Source of the DNA: Bacteroidota bacterium
GTDB lineage: Bacteria; Bacteroidota; Bacteroidia; Flavobacteriales_D; Crocinitomicaceae
Direction: 5' to 3'
DNA length: 56,267 bases
NCBI GenBank assembly: GCA_030148165.1
Contig: JASBTZ010000012.1
Span: forward strand, 1 to 56,267
Shown here: positions 1-9,356 of the stretch, in pieces
How the letters are laid out: the number at the start of each line of letters is the position of its first letter
Numbering within the stretch: position 1 is the first letter of the stretch
The notes under the pieces: model-generated
The model's database searches: none
What the model saw: only the letters and a program-made list of their open reading frames with translations
Told to the model about the DNA's origin: nothing
Made by a program: the position numbers and the translations under genes

Positions 1-245
1 GATGCCGGTTCTTGAACCTTGCCGACAAACTTGATGTCCTTGTTGTCATTAAAGGTAAAGGAAGTAGGGATCGGTCCTATTTCATTATCAATGTGTTGAC
101 TGTACAAATGCCAACCTTCGGCAATCATCGCTTTTGCTTCAATTTGATCCGTCTCGGCGTTATACGAGAAATCCCAACGCACACGATCCTGTGAAAACAG
201 ATACGTGCACGTTAAAAGAAAAATGATAATTAATGAACTTTTCAT
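1..245 (-). CDS. DsbD-domain-like secreted protein, N-terminal part (cut by window edge)
   Basis: Only the first 81 codons are in the window; the gene continues past base 1. The ATG is at 245-243. It begins with a signal peptide (MKSSLIIIFLLTCTYLFSQ) and continues with WDFSYNAETDQIEAKAMIAEGWHLYSQH and then IGPIPTSFTFND. The pattern of a beta-sandwich with WHLYSQ followed by a P(I/T)PTSF segment is typical of the N-terminal domain of DsbD-like proteins common in Bacteroidota, where it precedes a cytochrome-c-biogenesis-like membrane domain and a thioredoxin domain. Whether those follow here cannot be seen. A good -7 box lies 31 bases upstream. The domain call is from pattern memory, not a search. 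Confidence 0.7.
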   Translation of the reverse strand, partial: MKSSLIIIFLLTCTYLFSQDRVRWDFSYNAETDQIEAKAMIAEGWHLYSQHIDNEIGPIPTSFTFNDNKDIKFVGKVQEPA

Positions 246-275
246 TCTTTGTGTCTGACTCAAATCAATGCAATT

Positions 276-283
276 CAAATCTA
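276..283 (-). promoter_or_regulatory. Promoter -7 box of the DsbD-domain gene
   Basis: On the minus strand the bases read TAGATTTG, a full match to the Bacteroidota -7 consensus TAnnTTTG, 31 bases before the ATG at 245. No TTG was found at the ideal 19-base distance upstream, so the -33 element is weak or absent. Confidence 0.5.
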
Positions 284-356
284 CAAAGAAGGAATAAATA
301 ATTGAACGGATAAATTAAAATATCCTTGAAATCCCAAATGTGTATTTATGGAGGTA

Positions 357-638
357 TTAAGCTTTTATCTCAACGATTCGGTCAATTGGAATCCAAATAC
401 CACCTTTCAAACAAATGTATTTTGCGCCATATGCCCAAATGGTAGTATCGACACGTTTTAAACCTTCGTCGTCTTCAAAAATAATAGAGACTTTACCACG
501 ATAGGCATTACCCAACCTGGTTGCACTCGCCAATTGTGCCTGTAAGTTCGGATGTTGATCTACTTTTCTATAATCGCTGAAAGATAAGGAGCTGATGATC
601 TCCTTCTCGACTAAAGTCGGTTTTAAAGTTACTTGCAT
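357..638 (-). CDS. Small conserved-looking cytoplasmic protein, unknown function
   Basis: A 93-residue protein with no signal peptide or membrane segment. It is rich in beta-prone sequence, with a segment GNAYRGKVSIIFEDDEGLKRVDTTIWAYG that could form a small barrel or sheet, and ends WIPIDRIVEIKA, resembling the end of SH3-like barrels. I do not recognise the family. It is co-directional with tsaD, which ends 97 bases upstream of its start, so the two may be co-transcribed. Codon use and the clean ATG support a real gene. Confidence 0.75.
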   Translation of the reverse strand: MQVTLKPTLVEKEIISSLSFSDYRKVDQHPNLQAQLASATRLGNAYRGKVSIIFEDDEGLKRVDTTIWAYGAKYICLKGGIWIPIDRIVEIKA

Positions 639-735
639 AGTTATGGAGCTTGGTTCAGTATTAATTTACTAAAATTCAGAACACACAATGAAGCAAATGA
701 ATAAAATCGAGTTCCGAGTGAAGATTTTAACGTTT

Positions 736-1755
736 TTAAGGTTTAAACTCCATTCTTGCACGTGCACTAACTGACTGATCTGCAGTCATTCCTGCCTCGT
801 ACATGTACCTTCCTGCAATTGCTATCATTGCCGCATTATCAGTACAATACTCGAACTTTGGGATGTAGGTGTTCCAGTGTAATTTCCTGCCTGTTTCCTG
901 CAATCTTGAACGTACTTCGCTATTAGCACTTACACCACCTGCTATGGCTACGTCCTTCACGTCATATTCCTTCACAGCTTTGATCAATTTATCGAAAAGT
1001 ATGTCGACAATCGTTTTTTGTATAGAGGCGCATAGATCTTCCAGATTTTCTTTGATGAACCCATCCTCCTGCTTCTGTAAAAAATAAAGAATCGATGTTT
1101 TGAGTCCACTGAAGCTATAATCTAATCCATCCATCTTAGGTTTGGAAAATTCAAACTTTTCCGGGTTACCCTTTTTTGCATACTTATCAACTAATGGTCC
1201 ACCCGGATATTGAAATCCCAGCATTTTAGCCGCCTTATCAAATGCTTCACCGGCGGCATCATCAATAGTTGTCCCAACAATGTCCATGTCCAAATGATCT
1301 CGAACCAATACAATCTGCGTGTGGCCACCACTAACCGTCAGGCAGATAAAGGGAAATTCAGGTTTCTTTTCTCCGGCATCATCGATGAAATGAGCTAAAA
1401 CATGGCCGTACATGTGATTGACATCAATTAAAGGAATGTTTTGTGCAAGCGCAAATGATTTCGCAAAAGAGACACCTACGAGTAAGGACCCCAGTAATCC
1501 CGGGCCTTTTGTAAATGCCACAGCATCAATATCGTTTTTATCAACTCCAGCCTTTTTAATGGCCTGATCCACCACCGGCAATATGTGCTGCATGTGGGCT
1601 CTACTGGCTAATTCAGGAACAACTCCACCAAAATCACTATGAACAGATTGCCCTGCCACTAAATTTGAAAGAATGGAGTCATTTTTGAGGATAGCAGCAG
1701 AAGTATCGTCACAAGAGGATTCTATGGCTAGAATTATGGTATCTTTTCGTGGCAC
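736..1755 (-). CDS. tsaD: tRNA N6-adenosine threonylcarbamoyltransferase TsaD
   Basis: A 339-residue TsaD/Kae1 protein. It transfers the threonylcarbamoyl group from TC-AMP to A37 of tRNAs that read ANN codons, acting in the cytoplasm with TsaB and TsaE. Seen: the ASKHA opening LAIESSCDDTS at residues 9-19, metal-binding histidines in NHMYGH (H114, H118), SGGHTQIV near 142-149, and the late GGVSANSEVR. Length is normal for the family. The only workable start is a GTG at 1755, because the conserved IESSCD motif begins ten codons in and no ATG precedes it in frame. That start lies opposite the promoter of the divergent TamB gene, so the two genes share a very short control region. Confidence 0.97.
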   Translation of the reverse strand: MPRKDTIILAIESSCDDTSAAILKNDSILSNLVAGQSVHSDFGGVVPELASRAHMQHILPVVDQAIKKAGVDKNDIDAVAFTKGPGLLGSLLVGVSFAKSFALAQNIPLIDVNHMYGHVLAHFIDDAGEKKPEFPFICLTVSGGHTQIVLVRDHLDMDIVGTTIDDAAGEAFDKAAKMLGFQYPGGPLVDKYAKKGNPEKFEFSKPKMDGLDYSFSGLKTSILYFLQKQEDGFIKENLEDLCASIQKTIVDILFDKLIKAVKEYDVKDVAIAGGVSANSEVRSRLQETGRKLHWNTYIPKFEYCTDNAAMIAIAGRYMYEAGMTADQSVSARARMEFKP

Positions 1756-1761
1756 TTTACG

Positions 1762-1769
1762 TAGATTTG
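1762..1769 (+). promoter_or_regulatory. Promoter -7 box of the TamB-family gene
   Basis: TAGATTTG matches the Bacteroidota -7 consensus TAnnTTTG exactly. It sits 9 bases before the ATG at 1779 and downstream of the longer in-frame ATG at 1749, so transcription from it would exclude that upstream start and produce an almost leaderless mRNA. It is only 7 bases outside the tsaD start. Confidence 0.55.
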
Positions 1770-1778
1770 TACAGCTGT

Positions 1779-4700
1779 ATGGCGAAATTACTTAAAATAA
1801 CAGGACGCGCATTTGGAATTATCCTTGAATGGGTGCTTATCTTTGTCATTTTATTTCTGTTTGCAGTACGCTCCAGTCCGGTTCAAACATATCTCGCTGA
1901 ACAGGCAACTGCTTATTTATCAGAAGAATTAAACACCACTGTTAAAGTAGATCGTATTTCAATTATCTTCTTTAGCGCAGCCGTCATAGAAGGATTCCTG
2001 GTTTTGGATCAGCAAGGCGACACCTTAGCTTCTGCAGAAAGTATCTATGCAAACGTTAATGATTTAGACATTTTCAAGCGTAGTTTCAAACTGAAAAATG
2101 CAGAGGTGGACAAACTCTTTTTGCATGTCCAGAAGGAGGTTGATGGCACTTTCAACCATCAGTTTATTAAGGACTATTTCACGAAGCCAAAAAAGAAAAA
2201 GAAGGACATCTACTTTACGCTTGATGAAGGCATCGTTACGAATGGACGTTTTCGTTACGATGATTACACCAAACCGGTAAAAACCAATTATGGCATCGAT
2301 TACTTCCACATCGCGACACATAATATCAATGGTGCAATTGAAGAAATGACCTTTATTGACCACGTTTTTACGGGACAGATCAAAGAATTTTCGTGTAAAG
2401 AGAAGTCTGGTTTTGAATTAAAAGATCTGGTTGCTGATGCTTCTGTTTCATCCGGAGGTGTTTTCCTTAATGAACTAACGCTGGAGACGGAGCGATCGAA
2501 AATTAAATCATCCAAGTTCAATCTGCTTTCTGATACATATACCTCCTTTAAATATTTCGTGGACAGCGTTGAATTCGATGCTCGTTTGAGCGAGAGCAAT
2601 GTCAACCTTGACGACGTAGCATATTTCGCATCTGCACTTAAAGGGATGAACGACAACATACGCTTATCAGCGCGATTGAGTCAGCGTGTACCGAATCTTC
2701 GAATATCTGATTTTGATTTGCGCTATCGTGAACGCACACAGTTGCAAGGAACGATCAATTTAACCGATTACCGCAATTTCATGGAAGGAGACTTCCATGA
2801 AAAACTGAATTATGCTTTCGTAGACTTCAACGAGATCGAAGAGTTACGACTTCCCGATGCATCTAAGGAACCCTATCTCGTACTTAATGAAAAGATCAAA
2901 CGTTTAGGACACTTCGAGACCGAAGACATTCTACTCAAAGGCAAAACCGATAAATTCGTTCTGTCAGCTAGTGTGATCCATACTGATCTCGGGGCGGCTC
3001 AACTCATCAATGGCATCGAGTTCACGAAGGATGAGCAAACTGGTGGTTACAAGTTTATGAATGAAAAGGAAAGTAACTACGACGTGAAATTTTACGAGCT
3101 TCAGTTAGGGACCTTAATAAATAAAAAAGAGATAGGCATATTGGATGGTAGTTTTGCGGTAAGAGGATTAATTAAACCTGTACCAACTTATATCGATACG
3201 ACTTATGTTGTCGAATTCGATGCAATTAGCGGAAATGTGAAACGTTTTGATTACCTCGATTACTCATACAAAGGCATTACTATCCATGAAGGGGAATATC
3301 GTGATCAACAATTTACGGGAAAAGTAGATGTTAAGGAGGATAACCTTGATCTTACCTATGATGGTTTCATCGACTTCAAGGAAAATCAGCATATGGTTTT
3401 CACCATAGATATAGCGGATGCCTTTTTGGACAACCTGAATTTTTCCGAGCGTGATTCCTGGATGCGATCCAAGTTTGTTGTTGATATCCATGGAAAAACT
3501 GCTAACAGTATGTATGGTAAAGTACATATGGATGGATTCGTCTATAATCGCGAAGGAAAAAACATACATATCCCTTCTTTAGATCTACTCGTTAAACGTA
3601 CAGACTTACAAGATGAATTTATTATCAGCAGTTCTATTGTTTCGGGAAAGATTGTCGGCAAAGTAGATTTTAGTCGAGTCATTGACGATTTCAAATACCA
3701 ATTTGCCCAAGTCTTCCCTTCGCTTATGAGGAACGAAAAGATCAAATCACACAATGCTGAACTCGATGAATTCTCGTATGACTTGACTTTTCATAACACT
3801 GAAGAGGTTCTTCATTTGTTCTTCCCCGACCTTACCGTTGAAGGTGAGACCTCGCTTAAAGGATATTATTCTGGAAAAGAAGGGAACTTCAATGTTAATC
3901 TCGAAGATGCAGATCTCACATACAAGGGAGTTAAATTCAAGGATGTTTCGTTCAATCAGATCATTGATTCTGTGAGTGTCTTGGGAACGTATTACGCTGA
4001 TCAGGTTATCTTTAATGACTCGCTCAAATTTTATCATGCTGCTTTTGAAACAAAAGGTGGAAAGGACGACTTGTATCATACATTGAGATGGGAAGGAGAA
4101 GATACCACTAGCTCTCTAATCGCCTGGCATACAACGATCAACGACTGGAACGATTACAAGTTCTTATTAGAGCCTTCTTATTTCTACATTACAGATCACA
4201 GGTGGGATATTGCCCATGAATCAACGTTGCGAATCCTTGGTGACACTATCGCAGTAGATTACTTTGAATTAACGCGGAATAATCAATTAGTCCTGATCGA
4301 TGGAATCATCTCTTCTAAACGGAGTGATCACCTGAACTTTAAAGTCAACGATTTCGAGATTGAAGAGATCAGTAAGTTCATCACAAGTGACTACCCCATG
4401 AAAGGAAAACTAAATGGTTGGGGCTATTTGTCCGATCCCTTCAATCAGATCGAATATGTGGGAGATGCTTCCCTTATTGGCTTTCATGTGAAAGGTCGTG
4501 AAGTCGGAGACATATTCATACAGTCAGACTGGGACAGCGATGAACAGAGTATCAGTGCACGAGGTGATTTGATCTACAAGGGAAATCAAACTTTTGATTT
4601 TGACGGCCATTATTATTTAGATCGCGAATATGATCCACTCGATTTCCGGCTCAACTTCGACTATACAGATATTCAGTTTGTCAATGCCTTTCTAGATCCG

Positions 4701-6398
4701 GACATTCTCTCAGATATCCGGGGCATTCTTGTTGGAGGAATTCAGGTATGTGGAACGATCGATAAGCCAACCCTGAGCGGTATTGCAGAACTAGAGAGTG
4801 GTAGTGCTTATGTAGACTTGCTCGGTGTTCACTTCGGTGTGGACGGTCCTATTGAGATTGACAATTATGGATTCTACATGAACAACATCCCTGTTTTTGA
4901 TGAAGAAGGAAATGCCGGCTACCTCATTGGTTCCGTTTATCACGATGACTTTACCAACTTCAACTTCGATCTTCAATTTGATCTGGAACGAGATGCAATC
5001 AATAAAGACCCATTGCATCCGTGGAAGGTGGTTCCACTGAAGAAATTCCTGCTGCTGAATGCAGCCTACACACCGGATCAACTTTTCTATGGTAAAGGAT
5101 ATGGAACCGGAGACGTCAACATATTCGGTTATACAGAAAACCTTGAAATCACCGTAAACTTACAAACGCAAAAGGGCACAAAAGTTAATGTTCCAATGTA
5201 TGGAATTGGTGAACTGGATGAGGAAAATGATTTCATTGTCTTTCAGGATACGATCGCTGACACAACCAAAGTCAAAGAATCTTTATTTGACTTCTCAGGT
5301 GTTGACCTCGACTTGAATTTTGATGTTACAGAAGATGCTGAATTAAAGATCGTCTTTGATGAGCAATTGGGAGATGAATTGGAAGCAACTGGTAGCGGTG
5401 ATATTTCCATTCGATTGGATAATTTTGGCAATGTACGAATGGATGGACTTTATACCGTAGAGAAAGGGATTTATCATTTTGCCATGCGTCCAATCGAAAT
5501 GGGTCCTGCTGTCAAAGAGCGCTTCTTTATCGAGAAAGGTGGAACAATAAACTGGACAGGAGATCCATACAATGCCAATTTGAATTTGAAGACTTATTAT
5601 AAAACTCAGGCTGATGTTTCTGATATCAGTCAGGATTTGTTAGCATCAGAAGTCAGTAGAGACCAGCCGATTCTCTGTTATTTAAATCTGACAGAATCTC
5701 TGTTAAGACCAACCATCGAATTTGACATTAAGGCACCGCAGGCAAGTGACGTTGATAGACAGCTGATCATGCGAGTAACCAGTGATCAGGATGAATTAAA
5801 TCGTCAATTCTTCTCCCTGTTGATTTATAATCGCTTTCAACCTTTGGCAGGTACGGAACGAAATGCATCAGCAGCTGCAAATCTCATCACGAATCAAATC
5901 AATTCCATCCTGTCGACGGTTTCAGATGAATATCGCCTGAATGTCAATTATGACAATGACTTCATTAGTGGCGATAAACAATATGAATTTGGTTTTTCAA
6001 CGGGATTCCTCGATGAACGTTTGATCCTGTCAGGCAGCTTTGGTGTGGAGACATACACGGAAACAAATGTGGACGAAAACCAAAATGAATTGATTGGAGA
6101 TATCAACCTGGAATACCTCTTGAATGAGACGGGAACCTTCCGGGTAAATATCTTTAATGAATCGACCGATAAGTCTGTAATTATCCAGAACGACCTCGGC
6201 AAGTTCACGCAGGGTGCCGGTCTGACTTATAAAGAAGACTTCAACTCATTCCGCGATTTCAAATTGATTCAGGCCTTTCTGGATCTCTTCCGGCGAAAAG
6301 ACAAACGAAAAGTGAAGCGGGATAATGAACGTCGTCCGGTACCAAAAGATTCCGGTTCAATTGAACTGTTGAAACCAGAGGAAATTGAATGCTCCTAA
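1779..6398 (+). CDS. TamB-family translocation/assembly module protein
   Basis: A 1539-residue protein with one N-terminal membrane anchor (about residues 10-32, IILEWVLIFVILFLFAV) followed by a very long, regular beta-rich region and a C-terminal TamB (DUF490) domain, roughly the last 400 residues. TamB-like proteins are inner-membrane-anchored bridge proteins crossing the periplasm; they are linked to outer-membrane protein insertion and to phospholipid transport. The early segment YLSEELNTTVKVDRISI is the AsmA/TamB-like start. Bacteroidota members of this length are usual. I chose 1779 over the in-frame ATG at 1749 because the -7 box lies between them. The tail RRKDKRKVKRDNERRPV is strongly basic, which is unusual. 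It is divergent from tsaD. Confidence 0.9.
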   Translation: MAKLLKITGRAFGIILEWVLIFVILFLFAVRSSPVQTYLAEQATAYLSEELNTTVKVDRISIIFFSAAVIEGFLVLDQQGDTLASAESIYANVNDLDIFKRSFKLKNAEVDKLFLHVQKEVDGTFNHQFIKDYFTKPKKKKKDIYFTLDEGIVTNGRFRYDDYTKPVKTNYGIDYFHIATHNINGAIEEMTFIDHVFTGQIKEFSCKEKSGFELKDLVADASVSSGGVFLNELTLETERSKIKSSKFNLLSDTYTSFKYFVDSVEFDARLSESNVNLDDVAYFASALKGMNDNIRLSARLSQRVPNLRISDFDLRYRERTQLQGTINLTDYRNFMEGDFHEKLNYAFVDFNEIEELRLPDASKEPYLVLNEKIKRLGHFETEDILLKGKTDKFVLSASVIHTDLGAAQLINGIEFTKDEQTGGYKFMNEKESNYDVKFYELQLGTLINKKEIGILDGSFAVRGLIKPVPTYIDTTYVVEFDAISGNVKRFDYLDYSYKGITIHEGEYRDQQFTGKVDVKEDNLDLTYDGFIDFKENQHMVFTIDIADAFLDNLNFSERDSWMRSKFVVDIHGKTANSMYGKVHMDGFVYNREGKNIHIPSLDLLVKRTDLQDEFIISSSIVSGKIVGKVDFSRVIDDFKYQFAQVFPSLMRNEKIKSHNAELDEFSYDLTFHNTEEVLHLFFPDLTVEGETSLKGYYSGKEGNFNVNLEDADLTYKGVKFKDVSFNQIIDSVSVLGTYYADQVIFNDSLKFYHAAFETKGGKDDLYHTLRWEGEDTTSSLIAWHTTINDWNDYKFLLEPSYFYITDHRWDIAHESTLRILGDTIAVDYFELTRNNQLVLIDGIISSKRSDHLNFKVNDFEIEEISKFITSDYPMKGKLNGWGYLSDPFNQIEYVGDASLIGFHVKGREVGDIFIQSDWDSDEQSISARGDLIYKGNQTFDFDGHYYLDREYDPLDFRLNFDYTDIQFVNAFLDPDILSDIRGILVGGIQVCGTIDKPTLSGIAELESGSAYVDLLGVHFGVDGPIEIDNYGFYMNNIPVFDEEGNAGYLIGSVYHDDFTNFNFDLQFDLERDAINKDPLHPWKVVPLKKFLLLNAAYTPDQLFYGKGYGTGDVNIFGYTENLEITVNLQTQKGTKVNVPMYGIGELDEENDFIVFQDTIADTTKVKESLFDFSGVDLDLNFDVTEDAELKIVFDEQLGDELEATGSGDISIRLDNFGNVRMDGLYTVEKGIYHFAMRPIEMGPAVKERFFIEKGGTINWTGDPYNANLNLKTYYKTQADVSDISQDLLASEVSRDQPILCYLNLTESLLRPTIEFDIKAPQASDVDRQLIMRVTSDQDELNRQFFSLLIYNRFQPLAGTERNASAAANLITNQINSILSTVSDEYRLNVNYDNDFISGDKQYEFGFSTGFLDERLILSGSFGVETYTETNVDENQNELIGDINLEYLLNETGTFRVNIFNESTDKSVIIQNDLGKFTQGAGLTYKEDFNSFRDFKLIQAFLDLFRRKDKRKVKRDNERRPVPKDSGSIELLKPEEIECS

Positions 6399-6458
6399 GT
6401 ACGGATAGTTTAAAAAATTGGTACTTTCGTACTTGTCATTCAAAAGTACAAAGCAGGT

Positions 6459-7943
6459 ATGAAAAAAGTTCTGATAGCTAACCGAGGAGAGATTGCGAGA
6501 AGAGTCATTCGAACGCTTAACAAGATGGATATTGCCAGTGTAGCAATCTATTCTGATGCGGATGCGAATGCACCACATGTGTTGGAAGCCGATGAAGCTG
6601 TTTACATAGGAAAGAGTCCATCCTCTGAGAGTTATTTGAAACAAGATGAAATTCTCAAAGTTTGCAAGGATCTGGGAGTTGATGGAATTCATCCCGGATA
6701 CGGTTTCCTTTCAGAAAATGCGGAATTCGCACGTAAAGCGGAGAAGGCAGGCATCACTTTTATCGGACCTTCTGCAGAAGCAATGGAAATTATGGGTGAC
6801 AAGCTCAGTGCGAAAAATGCGGTTAAAGAATACAACGTGCCACTCGTTCCTGGAGTTGACAGAGCTATAACAGACACTAATGAAGCTAAAGAGATCGCGG
6901 AGAAGATCGGTTATCCGGTTTTAATCAAAGCATCTGCAGGTGGTGGTGGAAAAGGTATGCGTTTGGTTGAATCTTCCGATGAGATTGAAGAGCAAATGCG
7001 AATGGCGCAGAATGAGGCGCGTTCTTCTTTCGGAGATGATGCTTGTTTCGTAGAAAAATTCGTTACCAAACCACGTCACATTGAAATACAGGTATTCGCA
7101 GACAAGATGGGGAATACGGTCTACCTCTTCGAAAGGGAATGTTCGGTTCAGCGTCGTCACCAAAAAGTGGTGGAAGAGGCTCCTTCTGCTATCCTGACCG
7201 AAGAACTAAGAAAGAAAATGGGTGAAGCTGCCGTGAATGTTTGTAAAGCGTGTGACTATGTTGGCGCTGGCACCGTGGAATTCCTGGTCGATGCGAACAT
7301 GGACTTTTTCTTTCTGGAGATGAACACACGACTGCAGGTTGAACACCCGGTGACAGAAGAGATCACAGGACTGGATCTGGTTGAATGGCAGATTCGCGTT
7401 GCACGTGGAGAAGAATTACCAAAGAAACAAGAGGAATTAAGCATCAATGGTCACGCCATTGAAATTCGCGTTTACGCCGAAGATACTTTAAACGGATTCA
7501 CCCCGGATATCGGAACGCTTGATCGCTACCGTGTACCTTCAGGAAGAAGCGTCCGGGTTGATGATGGCTTTGTCGAAGGTATGGAGATTCCTATCTATTA
7601 CGATCCTATGATTGCTAAACTGGTAGTCTGGGGTCACGACCGAAAGAGTGCTATAAAGAGAAGTATCATTGCTATCGATAACTATCAGATCTCTGGAATT
7701 AAAACAACGCTCGATTTTGGCAAATACGTATTAAAGCATCCTGCTTTCATTTCAGGGGACTTCGACACCAATTTCGTAAAGCATTACTTTCAGGATCCAA
7801 CCATCATGTATGAGGCGATGGAAGAAGAAGAAGATGCGTTAGTTCACGGAATTAATCAGATTTGGGACGATATACTGGAGACCAAGAAAGAAGAATTTGC
7901 ATCCCGCGAGATCAGCAGCGGATGGCGTAGAGAGCGATCTTAG
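6459..7943 (+). CDS. accC: Acetyl-/acyl-CoA carboxylase biotin carboxylase subunit
   Basis: 494 residues. It catalyses ATP-dependent carboxylation of the biotin prosthetic group on the carrier protein, the first half-reaction of acetyl-CoA (or propionyl-CoA) carboxylase. Seen: the N-terminal KKVLIANRGEIA, an ATP-grasp glycine-rich loop KASAGGGGKGMR (about residue 160), the ECSVQRRHQKVVEEAP segment, the catalytic region FLEMNTRLQVEHPVTEEITG, and a normal biotin-carboxylase C domain. It is about 45 residues longer than the E. coli enzyme, with an extra C-terminal tail rich in E, which is common in acyl-CoA carboxylases of Bacteroidota. No carrier or carboxyltransferase gene adjoins it, so the substrate cannot be told from context. 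Confidence 0.93.
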   Translation: MKKVLIANRGEIARRVIRTLNKMDIASVAIYSDADANAPHVLEADEAVYIGKSPSSESYLKQDEILKVCKDLGVDGIHPGYGFLSENAEFARKAEKAGITFIGPSAEAMEIMGDKLSAKNAVKEYNVPLVPGVDRAITDTNEAKEIAEKIGYPVLIKASAGGGGKGMRLVESSDEIEEQMRMAQNEARSSFGDDACFVEKFVTKPRHIEIQVFADKMGNTVYLFERECSVQRRHQKVVEEAPSAILTEELRKKMGEAAVNVCKACDYVGAGTVEFLVDANMDFFFLEMNTRLQVEHPVTEEITGLDLVEWQIRVARGEELPKKQEELSINGHAIEIRVYAEDTLNGFTPDIGTLDRYRVPSGRSVRVDDGFVEGMEIPIYYDPMIAKLVVWGHDRKSAIKRSIIAIDNYQISGIKTTLDFGKYVLKHPAFISGDFDTNFVKHYFQDPTIMYEAMEEEEDALVHGINQIWDDILETKKEEFASREISSGWRRERS

Positions 7944-7996
7944 TGTCTTGCCCAATTAGCGTTGAAAACTTTTCGCAAAATCAGGAAGACAGGCTC

Positions 7997-8026
7997 TTGA
8001 CTCTTCCATAAATCCTGTTAAATTTA
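7997..8026 (+). promoter_or_regulatory. Promoter of sucC
   Basis: TTG at 7997-7999, a 19-base spacer, then TAAATTTA at 8019-8026. This matches the Bacteroidota layout TTG-N19-TAnnTTTG with one mismatch, and lies 20 bases before the sucC ATG. Confidence 0.5.
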
Positions 8027-8046
8027 CACTTCAAATTTCATAGCAA

Positions 8047-9258
8047 ATGAACTTACACGAATTTCAGGGAAAATCAATATTAAAGAGCCACGGCGTTGCC
8101 ATACAGGAGGGAAAAGTAGTCTATAAAGCAGAGGACGCATTAGCGGCAGCAAAAGAACTAACAGCAGAAACAGGAACTGACTGGTATGTAGTTAAAGCAC
8201 AGATCCATGCGGGAGGTCGAGGAAAAGGTACAGTAGAAGAAACAGGATCGCACGGTGTTGTACTGGCTAAAGGTATTGACCAAGTGGAGGAGAAAGTTAA
8301 GGGAATTCTTGGAGGTCATTTAGTAACTGCCCAAACTAATGGTGTTGGTAAGAAGGTAAATCAGGTCTTGATCGCTCAGGACGTTTATTACCCGGGAGAA
8401 TCTGAACCATCTGAATTCTATATGTCAGTGCTATTAGATCGTGAGAGAGGTCGCAATATCATCATGTATTCTACTGAAGGAGGGATGGATATTGAATCCG
8501 TTGCGGAAGAAACTCCACATTTAATATTCAAGGAAGAAATTGACCCACGCGTTGGGCTACAAGGATTCCAGGCTAGACGTATAGCTTTTAACCTGGGATT
8601 ATCCGGACAAGCATTCAAAGAAATGACGAAGTTCGTTTACTCACTATATGCTGCTTATGAAGGATGCGATGCTTCCATGTTTGAGATTAACCCGGTATTA
8701 AAGACTTCAGATGACAAAATCATTGCAGTAGATTCGAAAGTTACATTAGATGATAACGCATTGTTTCGACATAAAGAATACGCAGAGATGCGTGACAAAT
8801 CGGAGGAAGATCCAACAGAAGTTGAAGCGGACGAAGCAGGATTAAACTTCGTTAAACTTGACGGAAATGTCGGATGTATGGTAAATGGAGCCGGATTGGC
8901 AATGGCCACCATGGATATTATCAAACTATCGGGCGGAAACCCGGCTAACTTCCTTGATGTTGGTGGTACGGCGGATGCAGAACGTGTTTCCAAAGCATTT
9001 AATATCATACTAAAAGATCCGAATGTAAAAGCCATTCTGATCAATATCTTCGGTGGAATTGTACGATGTGATCGTGTAGCACAAGGAGTGGTTGATGCCT
9101 ATAAAAGTATTGGTAACTTCCCTGTCCCATTAATCGTTCGTCTTCAAGGAACAAACGCCGAAGAAGCTAAAAAGCTAATCGACGACTCTGGACTTGATGT
9201 TCACTCAGTTGTGTTGCTTCAAGAAGCAGCTGATAAAGTGAAAGAAGTTCTGGCTTAG
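8047..9258 (+). CDS. sucC: Succinate--CoA ligase (ADP-forming) beta subunit
   Basis: 403 residues, a usual length for SucC. With the alpha subunit SucD it interconverts succinyl-CoA and succinate with ADP or GDP phosphorylation in the TCA cycle. Seen: the opening [12 protein letters not shown], the ATP-grasp segment [14 protein letters not shown] near residue 50, EINPVLKT near 215, the ligase-domain [14 protein letters not shown], and IFGGIVRCD. sucD is not next to it, which is common in Flavobacteriales. It is bounded by its own promoter and a strong terminator, so it is probably transcribed alone. Confidence 0.96.
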   Translation: MNLHEFQGKSILKSHGVAIQEGKVVYKAEDALAAAKELTAETGTDWYVVKAQIHAGGRGKGTVEETGSHGVVLAKGIDQVEEKVKGILGGHLVTAQTNGVGKKVNQVLIAQDVYYPGESEPSEFYMSVLLDRERGRNIIMYSTEGGMDIESVAEETPHLIFKEEIDPRVGLQGFQARRIAFNLGLSGQAFKEMTKFVYSLYAAYEGCDASMFEINPVLKTSDDKIIAVDSKVTLDDNALFRHKEYAEMRDKSEEDPTEVEADEAGLNFVKLDGNVGCMVNGAGLAMATMDIIKLSGGNPANFLDVGGTADAERVSKAFNIILKDPNVKAILINIFGGIVRCDRVAQGVVDAYKSIGNFPVPLIVRLQGTNAEEAKKLIDDSGLDVHSVVLLQEAADKVKEVLA

Positions 9259-9278
9259 TTAATTAATTTAAAGAAGAG

Positions 9279-9308
9279 CGCCTGCTGTTTACAGTGGGCG
9301 TTTTTTTT
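9279..9308 (+). terminator. Rho-independent terminator of sucC
   Basis: A stem pairs CGCC TG CTGT with ACAG TG GGCG (two inner wobble pairs) around a tight loop and is followed by eight T residues at 9301-9308. It starts 20 bases after the sucC stop codon. Confidence 0.9.
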
Positions 9309-9320
9309 ATGGAATAACGC

Positions 9321-9328
9321 TATCTTTG
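9321..9328 (+). promoter_or_regulatory. Promoter -7 box of map
   Basis: TATCTTTG is an exact match to TAnnTTTG. It lies just after the sucC terminator. With transcription starting about five bases later, an ATG at 9336 would be nearly leaderless, whereas the ATG at 9357 would have a leader of about 25 bases. This helps decide the map start. Confidence 0.55.
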
Positions 9329-9356
9329 CAGCCGGATGCATTTACTCAATAGAAAA

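Noticed and set aside
869-1398. Plus-strand ORFs inside tsaD
   Set aside because: They are shadows of tsaD on the other strand with no independent features.
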